This document shows, piece after piece, positions 27,601 to 36,385 of a DNA stretch of 64,000 nt (the first letter of the stretch is position 1; each line of letters starts with the position of its first letter). Below the pieces are notes generated by a model. The model was not told the DNA's origin and did no database searches. It saw only the letters and a program-made list of their open reading frames with translations. The stretch is from CBDFKV01 sp965249035 (lineage in GTDB: Bacteria; Pseudomonadota; Gammaproteobacteria; Arenicellales; Poriferihabitantaceae). The DNA is taken from positions 124,001-188,000 of the forward strand of contig CBDFKV010000006.1 of NCBI GenBank assembly GCA_965249035.1. Direction: 5' to 3'. A program made the position numbers and the translations under genes.

Positions 27601-27792
27601 GCCGTAAGCACCGGTTTGCTCGTAAGCCTTAGCCAGCGCTTCTGTAAAGGCCATGTGCTGGTAACCGTGTAAGGTATTGTGGTGCACAAAATCCTTTAGC
27701 GGGGCCTGACCCGGTAGCACCTGCGCAAAATCAGCAACGGCTTGCTGCAGTGCTGTGCGTAATTCACCGTGATTGAGCTTAAGCTGATCCAT
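24604..27792 (-). CDS. dabA: DabA (DUF2309) inorganic carbon pump subunit, long form
   Basis: The 1062-residue protein is a DUF2309/DabA protein, the beta-carbonic-anhydrase-like subunit that with DabB takes up CO2/bicarbonate. The zinc-site residues known from Halothiobacillus DabA (Cys, Asp, His, Cys) are visible: Cys537 and Asp539 in IIACMDEREEGLRRL, His727 in VVLGHGSYNLNNPH and Cys742 in AYNCGACSGQHSGAN. The N-terminal FVHHNTLHGYQHM and the C-terminal GPVGAGINLEYYFSSVNN and GLPRQMIEIHE motifs are also typical. It is longer than the Halothiobacillus protein (about 830). One base separates it from the upstream NuoM-like gene; the dabB-like gene overlaps its stop. Confidence 0.93.
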   Translation of the reverse strand: MDQLKLNHGELRTALQQAVADFAQVLPGQAPLKDFVHHNTLHGYQHMAFTEALAKAYEQTGAYGYCPPETYRAHYRNGRITHADLHRVLAADSSLDCERKVLPPAIKKLTRGEVFESVLVHGLEPLTPAQLDWELRENNALSRFQPGVDKAAQAALMADSQHLNRTLTDLWQACNEVFLAQTLTASDLEQPIDHSDVKAKARASLLDSLAEMGVSVTLRSFLQGLTGIDILHEQLPYLIRHVGSWLDQGMAAWHHHDREEGLFTAWRNSAANNPIWLFEDLDRWQYVHESLPDDSTDAIIVELQRLGLPRDRWLRYLELIALETPGWSGMFLWRDQNPGYQGFSHRIEMMDFLAMRLAMERVFAQRLCAGLWDVEPSLDMLRWVFSQNLDEFYARSALYEAGVPESVVSIIEQAKTTSESGAEAKLIWQLGAIAVYRWRNLSAGQAEFIATQHAWPLFLLAQYRGLSTHIIQQLDHQIANDLLVCMNELDSQRSGFIWLQAFENHYRDQVLQALSDNCNRGRWQQRDGQIEAQIIACMDEREEGLRRLIEAINPDIETLGAAAHFNVPHRSLPLAAKEPIALTPVVYAPVHRVVESVVPAYEDARVRYVAAVQQRAERQSWALLETQRNGIASALSLLISAPVALVGLVGRSLFPAMTANWKTNRIKAKKKLPTKLAFNCIVPMAEPTPQHNQHGFTVVEQADRVQGLLRNLGLTNDFAPLVVVLGHGSYNLNNPHRSAYNCGACSGQHSGANARLLAAMANNAPTRAALQERGIIIPDGCWFIGAEHDTGADRLEWFDLDELPDALQPNLEALRLTLNQACAEHAQERCRKFVSAKPDISPQKAWQHVFARANDFSQARPELGHATNAAAVIGRRSVTQSAFFDRRLFLISYDPSQDEEGSVLEGLLLANGPVGAGINLEYYFSSVNNAYFGSGSKITHNVNGLFGVMEGASSDLRTGLPRQMIEIHEAMRLLVIVEAETEVLTEIYQRQPPIQELVGNGWLLLAAISPSAGSIHLFDPDKGWQDWHSDLPPTQMVTDSKECWAGKMDFVPPALLDEASPS

Positions 27793-27793
27793 A

Positions 27794-29248
27794 CTACAAC
27801 AGCAGGCTAATACGGCTGATGGTAGGTGCGATCAGCTCAATCAACGGAGTGGGATAAAGACCCAAAATGATAATCCCGAGCGCTAAAATACTGACGGCAA
27901 ATAATTCTCCACGCTGTAAGTCTTTTAAGTGTGGCATCGACGCTTGGCCTGGATCAATAAACAGCTTCCCCACCGTCCTAAGGGCATAGGTTGCGCTAAT
28001 TAATACGCCCAGCGCGAGTACCACCGCACCCATTCCCCAGCGCTGATAGCCGCCTATGAACACATGTAGCTCGGCAATAAAGCCCGCAGTTCCCGGCAAC
28101 CCCACCGCAGCGATCATTGCCAAAACGGTAAAGAATGCGAATTTGGGAGTGACTCCCAGCAAAGCACTGTAGTGGTTGACATCGCGCATCCCGGTGCGCT
28201 CATACAATGCTCCAATCAGCAAAAATAGTGCAGCCGCAACCAAGCCATGGGCAAACATTTGGAACACCGCACCATGGATGCCGGTGCTGTTAAAAGTCGC
28301 GATGCCGAACAGCACCACACCCATATGACTAACTGAGGAATAAGCCACCATCGCTTTCAGGTCGCGCTGCCGCCACGCCAATAAGCCACCATAAATCAAA
28401 CCAATCACTGCTAGCAGCATTAGCGGTGTTTGTAATTGCAAGGCAGCCGCTGGCAAGGTCTCAACCGCCCGGATTAATCCGAAGGCACCCATTTTCAATA
28501 AAATGCCGGATAACAATATTGAAATCGGCGCAGGTGCCTCAACATGAGCGACCGGTAGCCAGCCGTGAAAAGGGAATATCGGCATCTTGACGCCGAAGCC
28601 TATCAACAGGCCAATAAAAATAACGACCTGGGTAGTGATAGGCAAAGTCCCTGCTTCTGCTGCCATATCGGCCATCGCAAACGAGTGTGCCGGCAATGAA
28701 TCAAATAACACCAGCAAAGCAATCAGCAAAAATACAGAGCCGCCCATGGTATAGAGCACAAAATTTAATGCAGCACCCTGCCGATTAGCCCCACCCCAGC
28801 GGTCGATCAGAAAGAACAAGGGGATCAGCGTCATTTCCCAGAATAAGTAAAACAAGGTCCAGTCACGAGCCAGGAATACACCCATCATCGCTGCTTCCAG
28901 CACCAGAACTGCAGCAAAGTAGCCGCGAATATGATGATTGATCGACTTCGAAACTAGGACAGTGATCAAGCACAGCAAGCTTGCGAGTAAAACCATCGGC
29001 AAGGCAATGCCATCGACACCAAATGAAAAAGAAGTGCCCAGCAGTGGATTCCACGGAACCGAGGTAAAAAACTGTATTTGGCCGTCTGAGAAATCGAAGT
29101 TAAGTAATAGGCGAAGACATAACGCTAGAACCAACGCGGTAACCATTAACGACAGATAGCGCGCCCAGTGAGCGGCGCGTACAGGCAGCAACATAACCAG
29201 CAGTGCGCCGACTAATGGCGTAACGATCAGACTGGTTAAAACCGTCAT
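27794..29248 (-). CDS. NuoM-like proton-translocating subunit, first gene of Dab operon
   Basis: The 484-residue protein is a complete NuoM-like antiporter subunit: Glu138 in FWEMTLIPLFFLI (helix 5), Lys221 in GFGVKMPIFPFHGWLP, Lys252 in ILLKMGAFGLIRA, the RDLKAMVAYSSVSHMG segment and Glu393 in LPGTAGFIAELHVF. No frames for hydrophilic complex I subunits are in the window. Its stop is one base from the dabA ATG, so it is the operon's lead gene. The 160 bases upstream must hold the promoter, but no strong consensus is evident. Confidence 0.92.
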   Translation of the reverse strand: MTVLTSLIVTPLVGALLVMLLPVRAAHWARYLSLMVTALVLALCLRLLLNFDFSDGQIQFFTSVPWNPLLGTSFSFGVDGIALPMVLLASLLCLITVLVSKSINHHIRGYFAAVLVLEAAMMGVFLARDWTLFYLFWEMTLIPLFFLIDRWGGANRQGAALNFVLYTMGGSVFLLIALLVLFDSLPAHSFAMADMAAEAGTLPITTQVVIFIGLLIGFGVKMPIFPFHGWLPVAHVEAPAPISILLSGILLKMGAFGLIRAVETLPAAALQLQTPLMLLAVIGLIYGGLLAWRQRDLKAMVAYSSVSHMGVVLFGIATFNSTGIHGAVFQMFAHGLVAAALFLLIGALYERTGMRDVNHYSALLGVTPKFAFFTVLAMIAAVGLPGTAGFIAELHVFIGGYQRWGMGAVVLALGVLISATYALRTVGKLFIDPGQASMPHLKDLQRGELFAVSILALGIIILGLYPTPLIELIAPTISRISLLL

Positions 29249-29409
29249 AGGCTGCTAGTGAAATAGTTGAGACAAAAATGCGTTGACGAACCGCCGAGAG
29301 AGTGTATAGAAAAGCACCGCCAGACTCTATGTGGGTTTTTTATGGCGTCAATTAATTGGCTTAACGCTTTACTGACAACAGCAAGGATTAACTGCTGCTT
29401 AGTGAGTGA

Positions 29410-29955
29410 TTAATGTGGCTCCAACTTGCCAAGCTCAGCCAAAATGCCTATTAGCAATTGCTCGCTGCCTGGGCTGAGTTTTTCAGCTAATTGATTGGCA
29501 TCCCGCTCACCATTGACCAGCCGCCGCAGGATGCCGGCGATTTCTGCCATCGGCCCACCAGCTTGACTCATTTGTTCAGCCATCATCGACAAAGCGTGCA
29601 AGGCACTGGTATCTCCGCTCGCGGCCGCGTGAATGATTGAAGCGAGTGCCGGTGCGGCATCACTGGCATGAGGCTCAGCATTGAGATCAGGCAATGTTTG
29701 CGGGTTTTGTATCCCCGCTAATATGGCGCTGACAATCACATTGTCTTCCTCATCCAAACCGGCAAGAACGGTCTCGCCGCTTTTTCCTCCTAAAATTCGC
29801 TCGCATGCCGTCGCTAATTGATTCCAACCCTGTTGCTTTAGCACGTTGATTTGCGGCATAAATGCCTGTCGTTCTTCTGCATTTTGAGCTGCTTTCACCA
29901 TAGCATGGATAAATGGTGCATGGGCTTGGCGGATTTGTTCAACTTTATCTAGCAT
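29410..29955 (-). CDS. Conserved-looking hypothetical soluble protein
   Basis: This 181-residue protein is unrecognised. It appears all-helical, Ala/Gln/Glu-rich, with no signal peptide or membrane helix. A middle stretch (about residues 85-130) is low in complexity and contains NAEPHASDAAPALAS. The gene lies upstream of, and on the same strand as, the Dab operon, 161 bases before its first gene, and diverges from htpX. It could be cotranscribed with the Dab operon, but the gap is much larger than any gap inside it. Confidence 0.65.
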   Translation of the reverse strand: MLDKVEQIRQAHAPFIHAMVKAAQNAEERQAFMPQINVLKQQGWNQLATACERILGGKSGETVLAGLDEEDNVIVSAILAGIQNPQTLPDLNAEPHASDAAPALASIIHAAASGDTSALHALSMMAEQMSQAGGPMAEIAGILRRLVNGERDANQLAEKLSPGSEQLLIGILAELGKLEPH

Positions 29956-30028
29956 GGCTTGAAACGGCGGGCGATTGACGCAATATAGTAGCTAACGGAA
30001 GTCTAACAAAATTGAGGACCCAATTGAG

Positions 30029-30907
30029 ATGCTGAATCGAGTTTTTCTATTTCTAGCAACCAACCTAGCGATTATCGCCGTACTTAACGTATCCATGCGC
30101 CTTTTAGGCTTGGATGCCTATTTAGGTGCGACCGGACAAAGCATGACCGGCCTGATGGTTTTTGCAGCAATTATAGGTATGGCCGGTTCGTTTATTTCGC
30201 TGGCGCTCTCCAAAACAATGGCAAAACGCTCCACAGGTGCCCAAGTCATTGATTCCCCCCGTAATCGGCAAGAGCGTTGGCTACTAGAAACCGTACAGCA
30301 ACAAGCCCAGGCAGCTGGAATCGGCATGCCTGAAGTGGCCATTTATGACTCTGAAGACGTGAATGCCTTCGCCACTGGCATGAAGAAGAATAGCTCTTTG
30401 GTAGCAGTCAGTACAGGCTTATTGAATACGATGACAGCCGATGAAGCCGAAGCTGTGCTGGCACATGAAGTGAGTCATATTGCCAATGGTGATATGGTGA
30501 CGCTGGCATTGATTCAGGGCGTAGTGAATACCTTCGTGGTGTTCTTTGCACGAATTATCGGCCGGATTGTTGACCAGGCATTGTCCGGAAATCGTAATGG
30601 CGGCGGCGTTGGTATTGGCTATTGGGTTTCCACCATGATCGCCGAATTGGTTCTTGGGTTTCTGGCATCGATGATCGTTGCCTATTTTAGCCGCAAACGT
30701 GAGTTTAAAGCTGATATAGGTGGTGGTGAGCTTGCTGGTAACCCTAACATGATCGCAGCACTACAAAAGCTTCAGTCCTTGCACGGCCAGCCCGATCTTC
30801 CAGAAGAGCTTACAGCCTTTGGCATATCAGACCGACGCAAGAAGTTTGGTAGCTTGTTCGCAACTCACCCCCCTATTGAGCACCGTATCGCGGCATTACA
30901 ACCCTAG
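30029..30907 (+). CDS. htpX: Membrane zinc metalloprotease HtpX
   Basis: The 292-residue protein is an M48 protease that degrades misfolded inner-membrane proteins. Two N-terminal helices (about 5-25 and 38-60) precede the zinc motif HEVSH (His146-Glu147-His150) in AVLAHEVSHIANGD; the third ligand glutamate lies in FSRKREFKADIGG. Two more hydrophobic helices follow the motif. Length matches E. coli HtpX (293). The ADxxG segment reads ADIGGGE where most members have ADRxxA, a minor variation. Confidence 0.96.
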   Translation: MLNRVFLFLATNLAIIAVLNVSMRLLGLDAYLGATGQSMTGLMVFAAIIGMAGSFISLALSKTMAKRSTGAQVIDSPRNRQERWLLETVQQQAQAAGIGMPEVAIYDSEDVNAFATGMKKNSSLVAVSTGLLNTMTADEAEAVLAHEVSHIANGDMVTLALIQGVVNTFVVFFARIIGRIVDQALSGNRNGGGVGIGYWVSTMIAELVLGFLASMIVAYFSRKREFKADIGGGELAGNPNMIAALQKLQSLHGQPDLPEELTAFGISDRRKKFGSLFATHPPIEHRIAALQP

Positions 30908-31046
30908 GGATTTCGGTGAATACTAAGCAACAGCTGTTGAATCTTCACCCAGGATAAACTACTCTTCGCGCTCCAAGAATGAGTGCCTAACGAGCAGCAT
31001 TTTTGGCATAGCCCGAAAGATAGAAAGAGTTGTAAATTTTTAGACG

Positions 31047-31542
<496 letters not shown>

Positions 31543-33305
31543 ATGACTAATTCAAAAAAATATCAGAGCCACATTGACGGTTTAAGGGCGGTAGCTGTAC
31601 TGAGTGTAATATTTTATCATTTTGGCCAGGCTTCCTTTAGTGGAGGATATGTAGGTGTTGATGTTTTTTTTGTGATCAGTGGCTTTCTGATAACAAGACT
31701 CATATTAGATGAGATAAATGACACAGGTGAATTTAATTTCAAGCGATTTTATATTCGACGTATTCGTAGATTATTTCCCGCTTTATTGGTTACTCTCACT
31801 ATCAGCCTGGCACTTGCGATAGCCTTGTTTCCTCCAGAACAATTCCAGGGATTTGGGCGATCCTTATCGGCTGCCGTTTTTTCCGTTTCAAATATTTTTT
31901 TCTGGACAGGAAGTGGATATTTTGATGTTAATTCTCACGCAAAACCTCTTCTCCACACTTGGTCTTTAAGCGTGGAGGAGCAATACTATCTATTCTGGCC
32001 AGCACTGCTCTGGTTTGTCACACAAAAGTCGAACCGCAAGTGGTGGATATATATAATAAGTGTAATTGGTATAGCAAGCCTTGTACTGAATCACATATGG
32101 GTCGTTGGGAATTTTGACGCTAAATATTCTTCATCTATATTCTATCTCACACCTTTTCGGATATTTGAATTGGGAATAGGTGCAATGGCCACTTTTGCGG
32201 CACCGTTCTTTTCTTCTAAGCGCTGGTTAAATGAGCTTGGAATGGCCTTGGGTTTGATACTCATTGCATACTCCATTTTTGTCTATACCGATAAAATTGT
32301 GTTTCCATATTATTATGCTCTGTTGCCATGCATAAGCGCGGCCCTGGTTATCCTCAGTCCAAATTCACGCTTTTTTGGATCGGTTTTAACAAACCCAATC
32401 GCTGTTGGAACGGGTCTAATTAGCTATTCGATGTACCTCGTGCACTGGCCTGTTCTGGTGTTCTATGAATATTACAAGTTTGAGGAGCTCCATGAGGTTG
32501 AATATATTGGCCTTCTCGCAGTAACGATACTGTTTGCCGTGCTCATGTATTTTTGCGTTGAAAGGCCGTTTCGCAGATACGCCCCATCCCGCCTCAATCC
32601 TGCCCCGCAAAAAGGCTTCGTGCTGTCAAGCATTAGTGTGATGATAATTATTGGACTGGTTGGCCTTCAAATTGGCACTTCGGCTGGTTGGGATTGGAGG
32701 CATCCTAACTCTTTATCAGCGACCGTAATTGCTGAAGGTAAAAGCAAACGGTATGATCTAACTCGGAAAGGATGTCAGGTAGACCGCCTAGATGATCGAC
32801 GTTATTGCAACATGAGTAAGTCTATACAAATTCTTGTTTTCGGGAATTCGCACGAACCCGATGGCTACAACGCTTTCTCAACAGTTTATGGTGACAATCC
32901 GGCGATTAACCTTATTTCTTTCGGAACGACTAATCACTGTAATATACAACTTGATAGGTCAGGCCCATTCTCTCAGGTGAGCGCCCGTAATTGCGATAAA
33001 CGCGTTGATATGCTGAATAATGTAGAGTTTATTTCCTCTCTCGATGGTTTGGTGTATAGTTCCAACCATCCCTTCGCAGTTAATAAAAAGAACGAATGGC
33101 ACATCCTTGCTCATTTAAAAAGTATAAATGAGAATCTCCCTGTTGTGGTGATGGGTGGGTATCTTAATACTCTTCGAGAGTGCTCTGAATTAATTAATCA
33201 CTTTCATACATTCGATGCCTGCAAAGATTCACAATTTGTATCGAATAATCCATTTGACGAACGAGAAAATACCAGGCTCGATGATGCCGTTGATATTGAT
33301 TATCT

Positions 33306-34343
33306 CGCTCTGTTCGGAATCAATGTTGAATAGATGGTATAATCAAGCCATAACAACCACTTACAGAATGCTATGAAACGTGACGAATATCAAGCACTTG
33401 TTGCCAGTCTTGAAGGCTTAACGCCGGAGCAGTTCGAATTGCTATCAGGCAGGGTGTCGGCCATGAGTGACGAGCACGGTAGTTTACGACTGACGGAAGA
33501 GCGTCTTGACGGGGCAGTGATTTGTCCACATTGCCAAGCGGACGACATTTTTCGTCATGGAAGAACTAACGGTCAGCAGCGCTATCGTTGTAAAGCTTGC
33601 TTGAAAACGTTTACAGCTTTAACCGGCACAGGCTTTTGTCGCTTGAACGATAAAGATAAGTTGCTGGCCTACGCCGAATGCATGGTCGAGGGCTTGAGTA
33701 TTCGCAAAGCTGCTGAACGGGTGGGCTTAGCAGTGGATCGCAGTTTTCGATGGCGGCATCGTTTCCTGGATGCCTTGCGTGAGCATAAGGCCGAGAATTT
33801 GACTGGCATTGTTGAGGCGGATGAAACGATATTCCGGCGTTCTTATAAGGGTCAGCGCCGCTTACCCCGTCAGGCCAGGAAGCGTGGCGGTTCATCGGGT
33901 GTAGATGGCAAAGAGCGTGTGCCGGTGATGATCGTTATGCAGCGCGGCAGCCGAATGGTCAGTGACGCTGTTCTGGATGACTGCACAGCCAAAACATTTA
34001 CAAAGGTACTCAAGCCTGCGCTAGCGAAGGATGCCGTCTTATCGACCGATGGACATCCCAGTTATGGTGTGGCGGCGAAATCCCTCAACCTTGAGGCTGG
34101 CTATTTTGTTGCGGGATATCATGGCCATGGTGGTAAAGGAACTTGGCATGTTCAAAACGTTAATGCTTATGACAGCCGCCTGAAACGTTGGATGGGGCGG
34201 TTTAATGGGGTGGCAACTCGCTGGCTACCCAATTATCTCGGTTGGCGAAGGATGCTTGATAAACATCTTGATGAAATGACTGGGCAACTGTTCTTGCATC
34301 AAGCACTCAGAGCAGCGCCTCAACATGTAATCCAAACATAGCG
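33306..34343 (+). mobile_element. IS1595-family insertion sequence, copy 1
   Basis: The 1038-bp element begins CGCTCTGTTCGGAATC and ends as the reverse complement of CGCTATGTTTGGATTAC, giving imperfect inverted repeats. An 8-bp target duplication GATTATCT (33298-33305 and 34344-34351) flanks it, the size expected for IS1595. An element of the same length with an identical transposase sits in inverted orientation at 43891-44928. It interrupts the acyltransferase gene. Confidence 0.95.
33373..34341 (+). CDS. IS1595-family transposase (copy 1)
   Basis: The 322-residue protein has an N-terminal zinc ribbon (CPHCQADD, then CKAC about residues 50-77), an HTH segment (SIRKAAERVGLAVDRSFRWRH shortened here) and the ISXO2/IS1595 DDE core with VEADETIFRRSYKG, LSTDGHPSY and the C-terminal RFNGVATRWLPNYLGW. 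The stop TAG lies 2 bases from the element end. The sequence is identical to the second copy at 43893, so both are probably functional and recent. Confidence 0.93.
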   Translation: MKRDEYQALVASLEGLTPEQFELLSGRVSAMSDEHGSLRLTEERLDGAVICPHCQADDIFRHGRTNGQQRYRCKACLKTFTALTGTGFCRLNDKDKLLAYAECMVEGLSIRKAAERVGLAVDRSFRWRHRFLDALREHKAENLTGIVEADETIFRRSYKGQRRLPRQARKRGGSSGVDGKERVPVMIVMQRGSRMVSDAVLDDCTAKTFTKVLKPALAKDAVLSTDGHPSYGVAAKSLNLEAGYFVAGYHGHGGKGTWHVQNVNAYDSRLKRWMGRFNGVATRWLPNYLGWRRMLDKHLDEMTGQLFLHQALRAAPQHVIQT

Positions 34344-34579
34344 GATTATCTCTATATCGACAAGACTCACCTACTTTGCTCCAGTGACACGGTCGACTCG
34401 TGTGTAGTTAAAGCAAATGGTGAGCCTGCCTTTTACGACACTCACCACCTTTCCTTGGGTTTTTCCGATTATCTTGGTGAACGCATCGTGGACGTGTATG
34501 GAGAAGAGTTTAATTCGATTGGGTTTCCTCCCCCGCACCGAAAAGAACAGCAAAATAGTACTTTTTGAGTGTTGAACTG

Positions 34580-34601
34580 CTTGATTACCCAGGTAACTCA
34601 G
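34580..34601. repeat. Right arm of 22-bp exact inverted repeat around the acyltransferase
   Basis: Reverse complement of 31321-31342, beginning CTTGATTACCCAGGTAACTC. It lies 11 bases beyond the restored stop codon of the acyltransferase gene (34566-34568) and next to a fragment of an IS1595-type transposase. Confidence 0.9.
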
Positions 34602-34638
34602 CCATCTTCAGCACATTATAGGGCATGGGTGAAGTACG

Positions 34639-34800
34639 TTAGGAGAGATAACTCAAGCGTGCGATCATCCCAGCTAAATCGTTACGTCGATTAAACCGAT
34701 ACTGAAACTCTGCCAAGTAACGAGAGACATGCTTGGCATCAATAAGTCTGTAGTTTCCGATCAATGCAGACTTTGTATTGCCCAAGGCGGTGTTTTTTGG
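34639..34800 (-). pseudogene. 3' fragment of another IS1595-type transposase
   Basis: The last 50 or so residues in this frame (NYRLIDAKHVSRYLAEFQYR, then NRRNDLAGMIARLSYLS) match the C-terminal end of ISXO2/IS1595-type transposases (RYLAEFxYRFNRR). The sequence differs from the intact copies in the window, so it is a decayed element of a different subtype. The catalytic part is missing. It lies between the split acyltransferase gene and IS630 copy 1. Confidence 0.75.
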
Positions 34801-34891
34801 CGAGAGCTGGTAGGAACGTGATAGAATTACAGTTCTCACCGGCCGATTTCATGATTGGGCTTTTTTTACAGGCTTCAGCTTCTTAGTATTA

Positions 34892-35988
34892 TTAACTCAC
34901 AGCTCAAATACCCTAAGAGGCGTACTTGATTGACGTGTGTTGAAAATATGATTTCACTCGCTCTGGCAGGGCCTGAAGCCTACGCATGTGGCTCAGCACT
35001 TTCTTCTCCAGTTGCGTTTGGGTACGAGCCGGGGAAGACGCTCGGATTCCCTGTTTAAGGTCGCAATTTAGATATTCATCCGGATTCATGTCGGGACTAT
35101 AAGCGGGCAAGTAGTAAACCTCGATCTTGTCCTGATTTTCGTCCAGCCACTTTTTTACTACCTTGGCGTGATGAACACGCAAGTTGTCGAGTATCAAAAA
35201 CACTCTATCATCACTATCTTTGATCAGCCGCTTCATAAAGCGAATCAATACCTTGGCGGTCATATTTTCCCGGTAAGTCATGAACCGTAGCTTGCCTTGA
35301 TTGTTGACCGCAGATATTAAATTGGTTCGAAAGCGCCGGGCACTCTTCGTCAGTACTGGCGTCTGACCTCGGGGGGCGTAGCCTCGCTCATGTTGGCATT
35401 GATTACTGATACCAGTTTCATCGCCCCAGTAGATCGTTCCACCCAGCAATGCTGCACGCTTTTGAATAAATGGGTAAGTTTCCTCCAACCAATCTATGGT
35501 GGCCTTGTCTGACCGTTCATAAGCATACTTGGTACCTTTCTGGGGCGTGTAGCCCCAGCGTTTCATGTAGTCGCTGATGACTTGCTGGGAAACCAAAATG
35601 CCCCACATATCTTTCAATAGAGCGCGTAGAGCCGCGCTGCTCCACAGCGCAAATGGAAGCTGCAACTGATCCGGACATTTGCCAACAACAATTTCCTGTA
35701 AGCATTTTTCCTGCGCCGCAGTCAGTAGCCGACCATCGCCATTACGTCGACCGCGCTGCCCTATTTTCAGCGCCGACTCTCCGCCCGTCTGATAACGGCT
35801 GATCCACTCACATATCGTCTGATAGTGAACATCTACAATTTCAGCTATCTGTTTCCGGCTCATCCCTTTTTGAAACAACCGAACTGCTTGGTCTCGGTTA
35901 TGTTGCTGAACATCGGTACTACGTTTGCGGGCATCATTTTCTCTCATCACCCATTATAACACTTAAGGGTATTTGAGTTGTGAGTTAA
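34892..35988 (-). mobile_element. IS630-family insertion sequence, copy 1
   Basis: The 1097-bp element has terminal inverted repeats TTAACTCACAGCTCAAATAC and, inward from the other end, TTAACTCACAACTCAAATAC, and is flanked by TA on each side (34890-34891 and 35989-35990), the TA target duplication of IS630/Tc1. It landed in an older IS3 remnant whose orfA start lies to its right. A second copy at 40036-41131 is in the same orientation. Confidence 0.94.
34913..35950 (-). CDS. IS630-family transposase (copy 1)
   Basis: The 345-residue protein has an N-terminal HTH (MSRKQIAEIVDVHYQTICEW) and a DDE core: Asp-Glu in IYWGDETGISN, Asp in FLILDNLRVHHAKVV, and the C-terminal LPAYSPDMNPDEYLN. It starts with GTG-ATG-AGA (MMREND). 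From residue 7 on it matches the second copy, the difference coming from one extra base near the 5' end of this copy. Confidence 0.92.
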   Translation of the reverse strand: MMRENDARKRSTDVQQHNRDQAVRLFQKGMSRKQIAEIVDVHYQTICEWISRYQTGGESALKIGQRGRRNGDGRLLTAAQEKCLQEIVVGKCPDQLQLPFALWSSAALRALLKDMWGILVSQQVISDYMKRWGYTPQKGTKYAYERSDKATIDWLEETYPFIQKRAALLGGTIYWGDETGISNQCQHERGYAPRGQTPVLTKSARRFRTNLISAVNNQGKLRFMTYRENMTAKVLIRFMKRLIKDSDDRVFLILDNLRVHHAKVVKKWLDENQDKIEVYYLPAYSPDMNPDEYLNCDLKQGIRASSPARTQTQLEKKVLSHMRRLQALPERVKSYFQHTSIKYAS

Positions 35989-35990
35989 TA

Positions 35991-36163
35991 CCTAAAGTTT
36001 GTTGATTCAGACCTAAGTCTAACGCAAATTTACGAACCGATTCGCTACTGCGAAGCGCAAGCGCCACTGCTTCATCTTTGAAAGCTTGATTGTATTGTGT
36101 TTCTCATGGAAAACTTTTTTTTGACTAAAGTAAAAAGGTCTCCGTTAAACTAGTGGCAGATCA
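35991..36163 (-). pseudogene. IS3-family remnant: left end and 5' part of orfA
   Basis: On the minus strand the end TGATCTGCCACTAGTTTAAC followed by GGAGACC looks like an IS3 left inverted repeat, and about 50 bases on a frame reads TQYNQAFKDEAVALALRSSE and continues VRKFALDLGLNQQTLG, an OrfA helix-turn-helix region. A TGA precedes the readable part and the ATG is out of frame, so it is mutated. It is cut at 35990 by IS630 copy 1. The rest of this element may be what remains beyond the IS630 or elsewhere. Confidence 0.7.
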
Positions 36164-36385
36164 CTTTTCCAGGCTGTCGATAGGTGAGTCATTCACGATG
36201 GTATTCATTCCTCATCATGAACAGAAGTTAGGTCAGTTCGGTATCATTTCCGATTAGAAATACCTGCCTCGCTCAGTATCATTTCATATTGGAAGAGACT
36301 GACAGTTGTAATATTTATTATTATGTATTACACTATGCACTCCATAGGACGTATTTAATTACTGAAACATTTAATTACTGAAACC

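Larger units (their letters stand above)
31543..34568 (+). pseudogene. OafA/YrhL-type acyltransferase (Acyltransferase 3 + SGNH), split by IS1595
   Basis: The 5' part encodes an Acyltransferase-3 membrane domain (residues about 8-345; YQSHIDGLRAVAVLSVIFYHFG, FDVNSHAKPLLHTWSLSVEEQYY) and an SGNH hydrolase-like domain starting near residue 415 (FGNSHEPDGYN). IS1595 (33306-34343) interrupts it at codon 588. Joining 31543-33305 to 34352-34568 restores one uninterrupted frame of exactly 660 codons, ending TGA at 34566-34568, and regains the SGNH Asp-His block (FYDTHHLSLGFSDYLG). The interrupted gene as it stands gives a 596-residue product ending in IS-encoded residues, lacking the catalytic Asp/His, so O-acylation by it is probably lost. 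Confidence 0.93.

Noticed and set aside
20050..29248. Ordinary respiratory complex I or Mrp antiporter operon
   Set aside because: No NuoA-K peripheral subunits, no MrpB/C/E/F/G small subunits, and the operon is centred on a DUF2309 gene.
33611..33895. Antisense frame of 94 codons inside IS1595 copy 1 (and the same at 44339-44623)
   Set aside because: It is exactly opposite the transposase gene in both copies; its conservation only reflects duplication of the element.
35517..35705. 62-codon frame within IS630 (and again at 40661-40849)
   Set aside because: Alternate frame of the transposase gene, duplicated with the element; no start context or protein-like composition.
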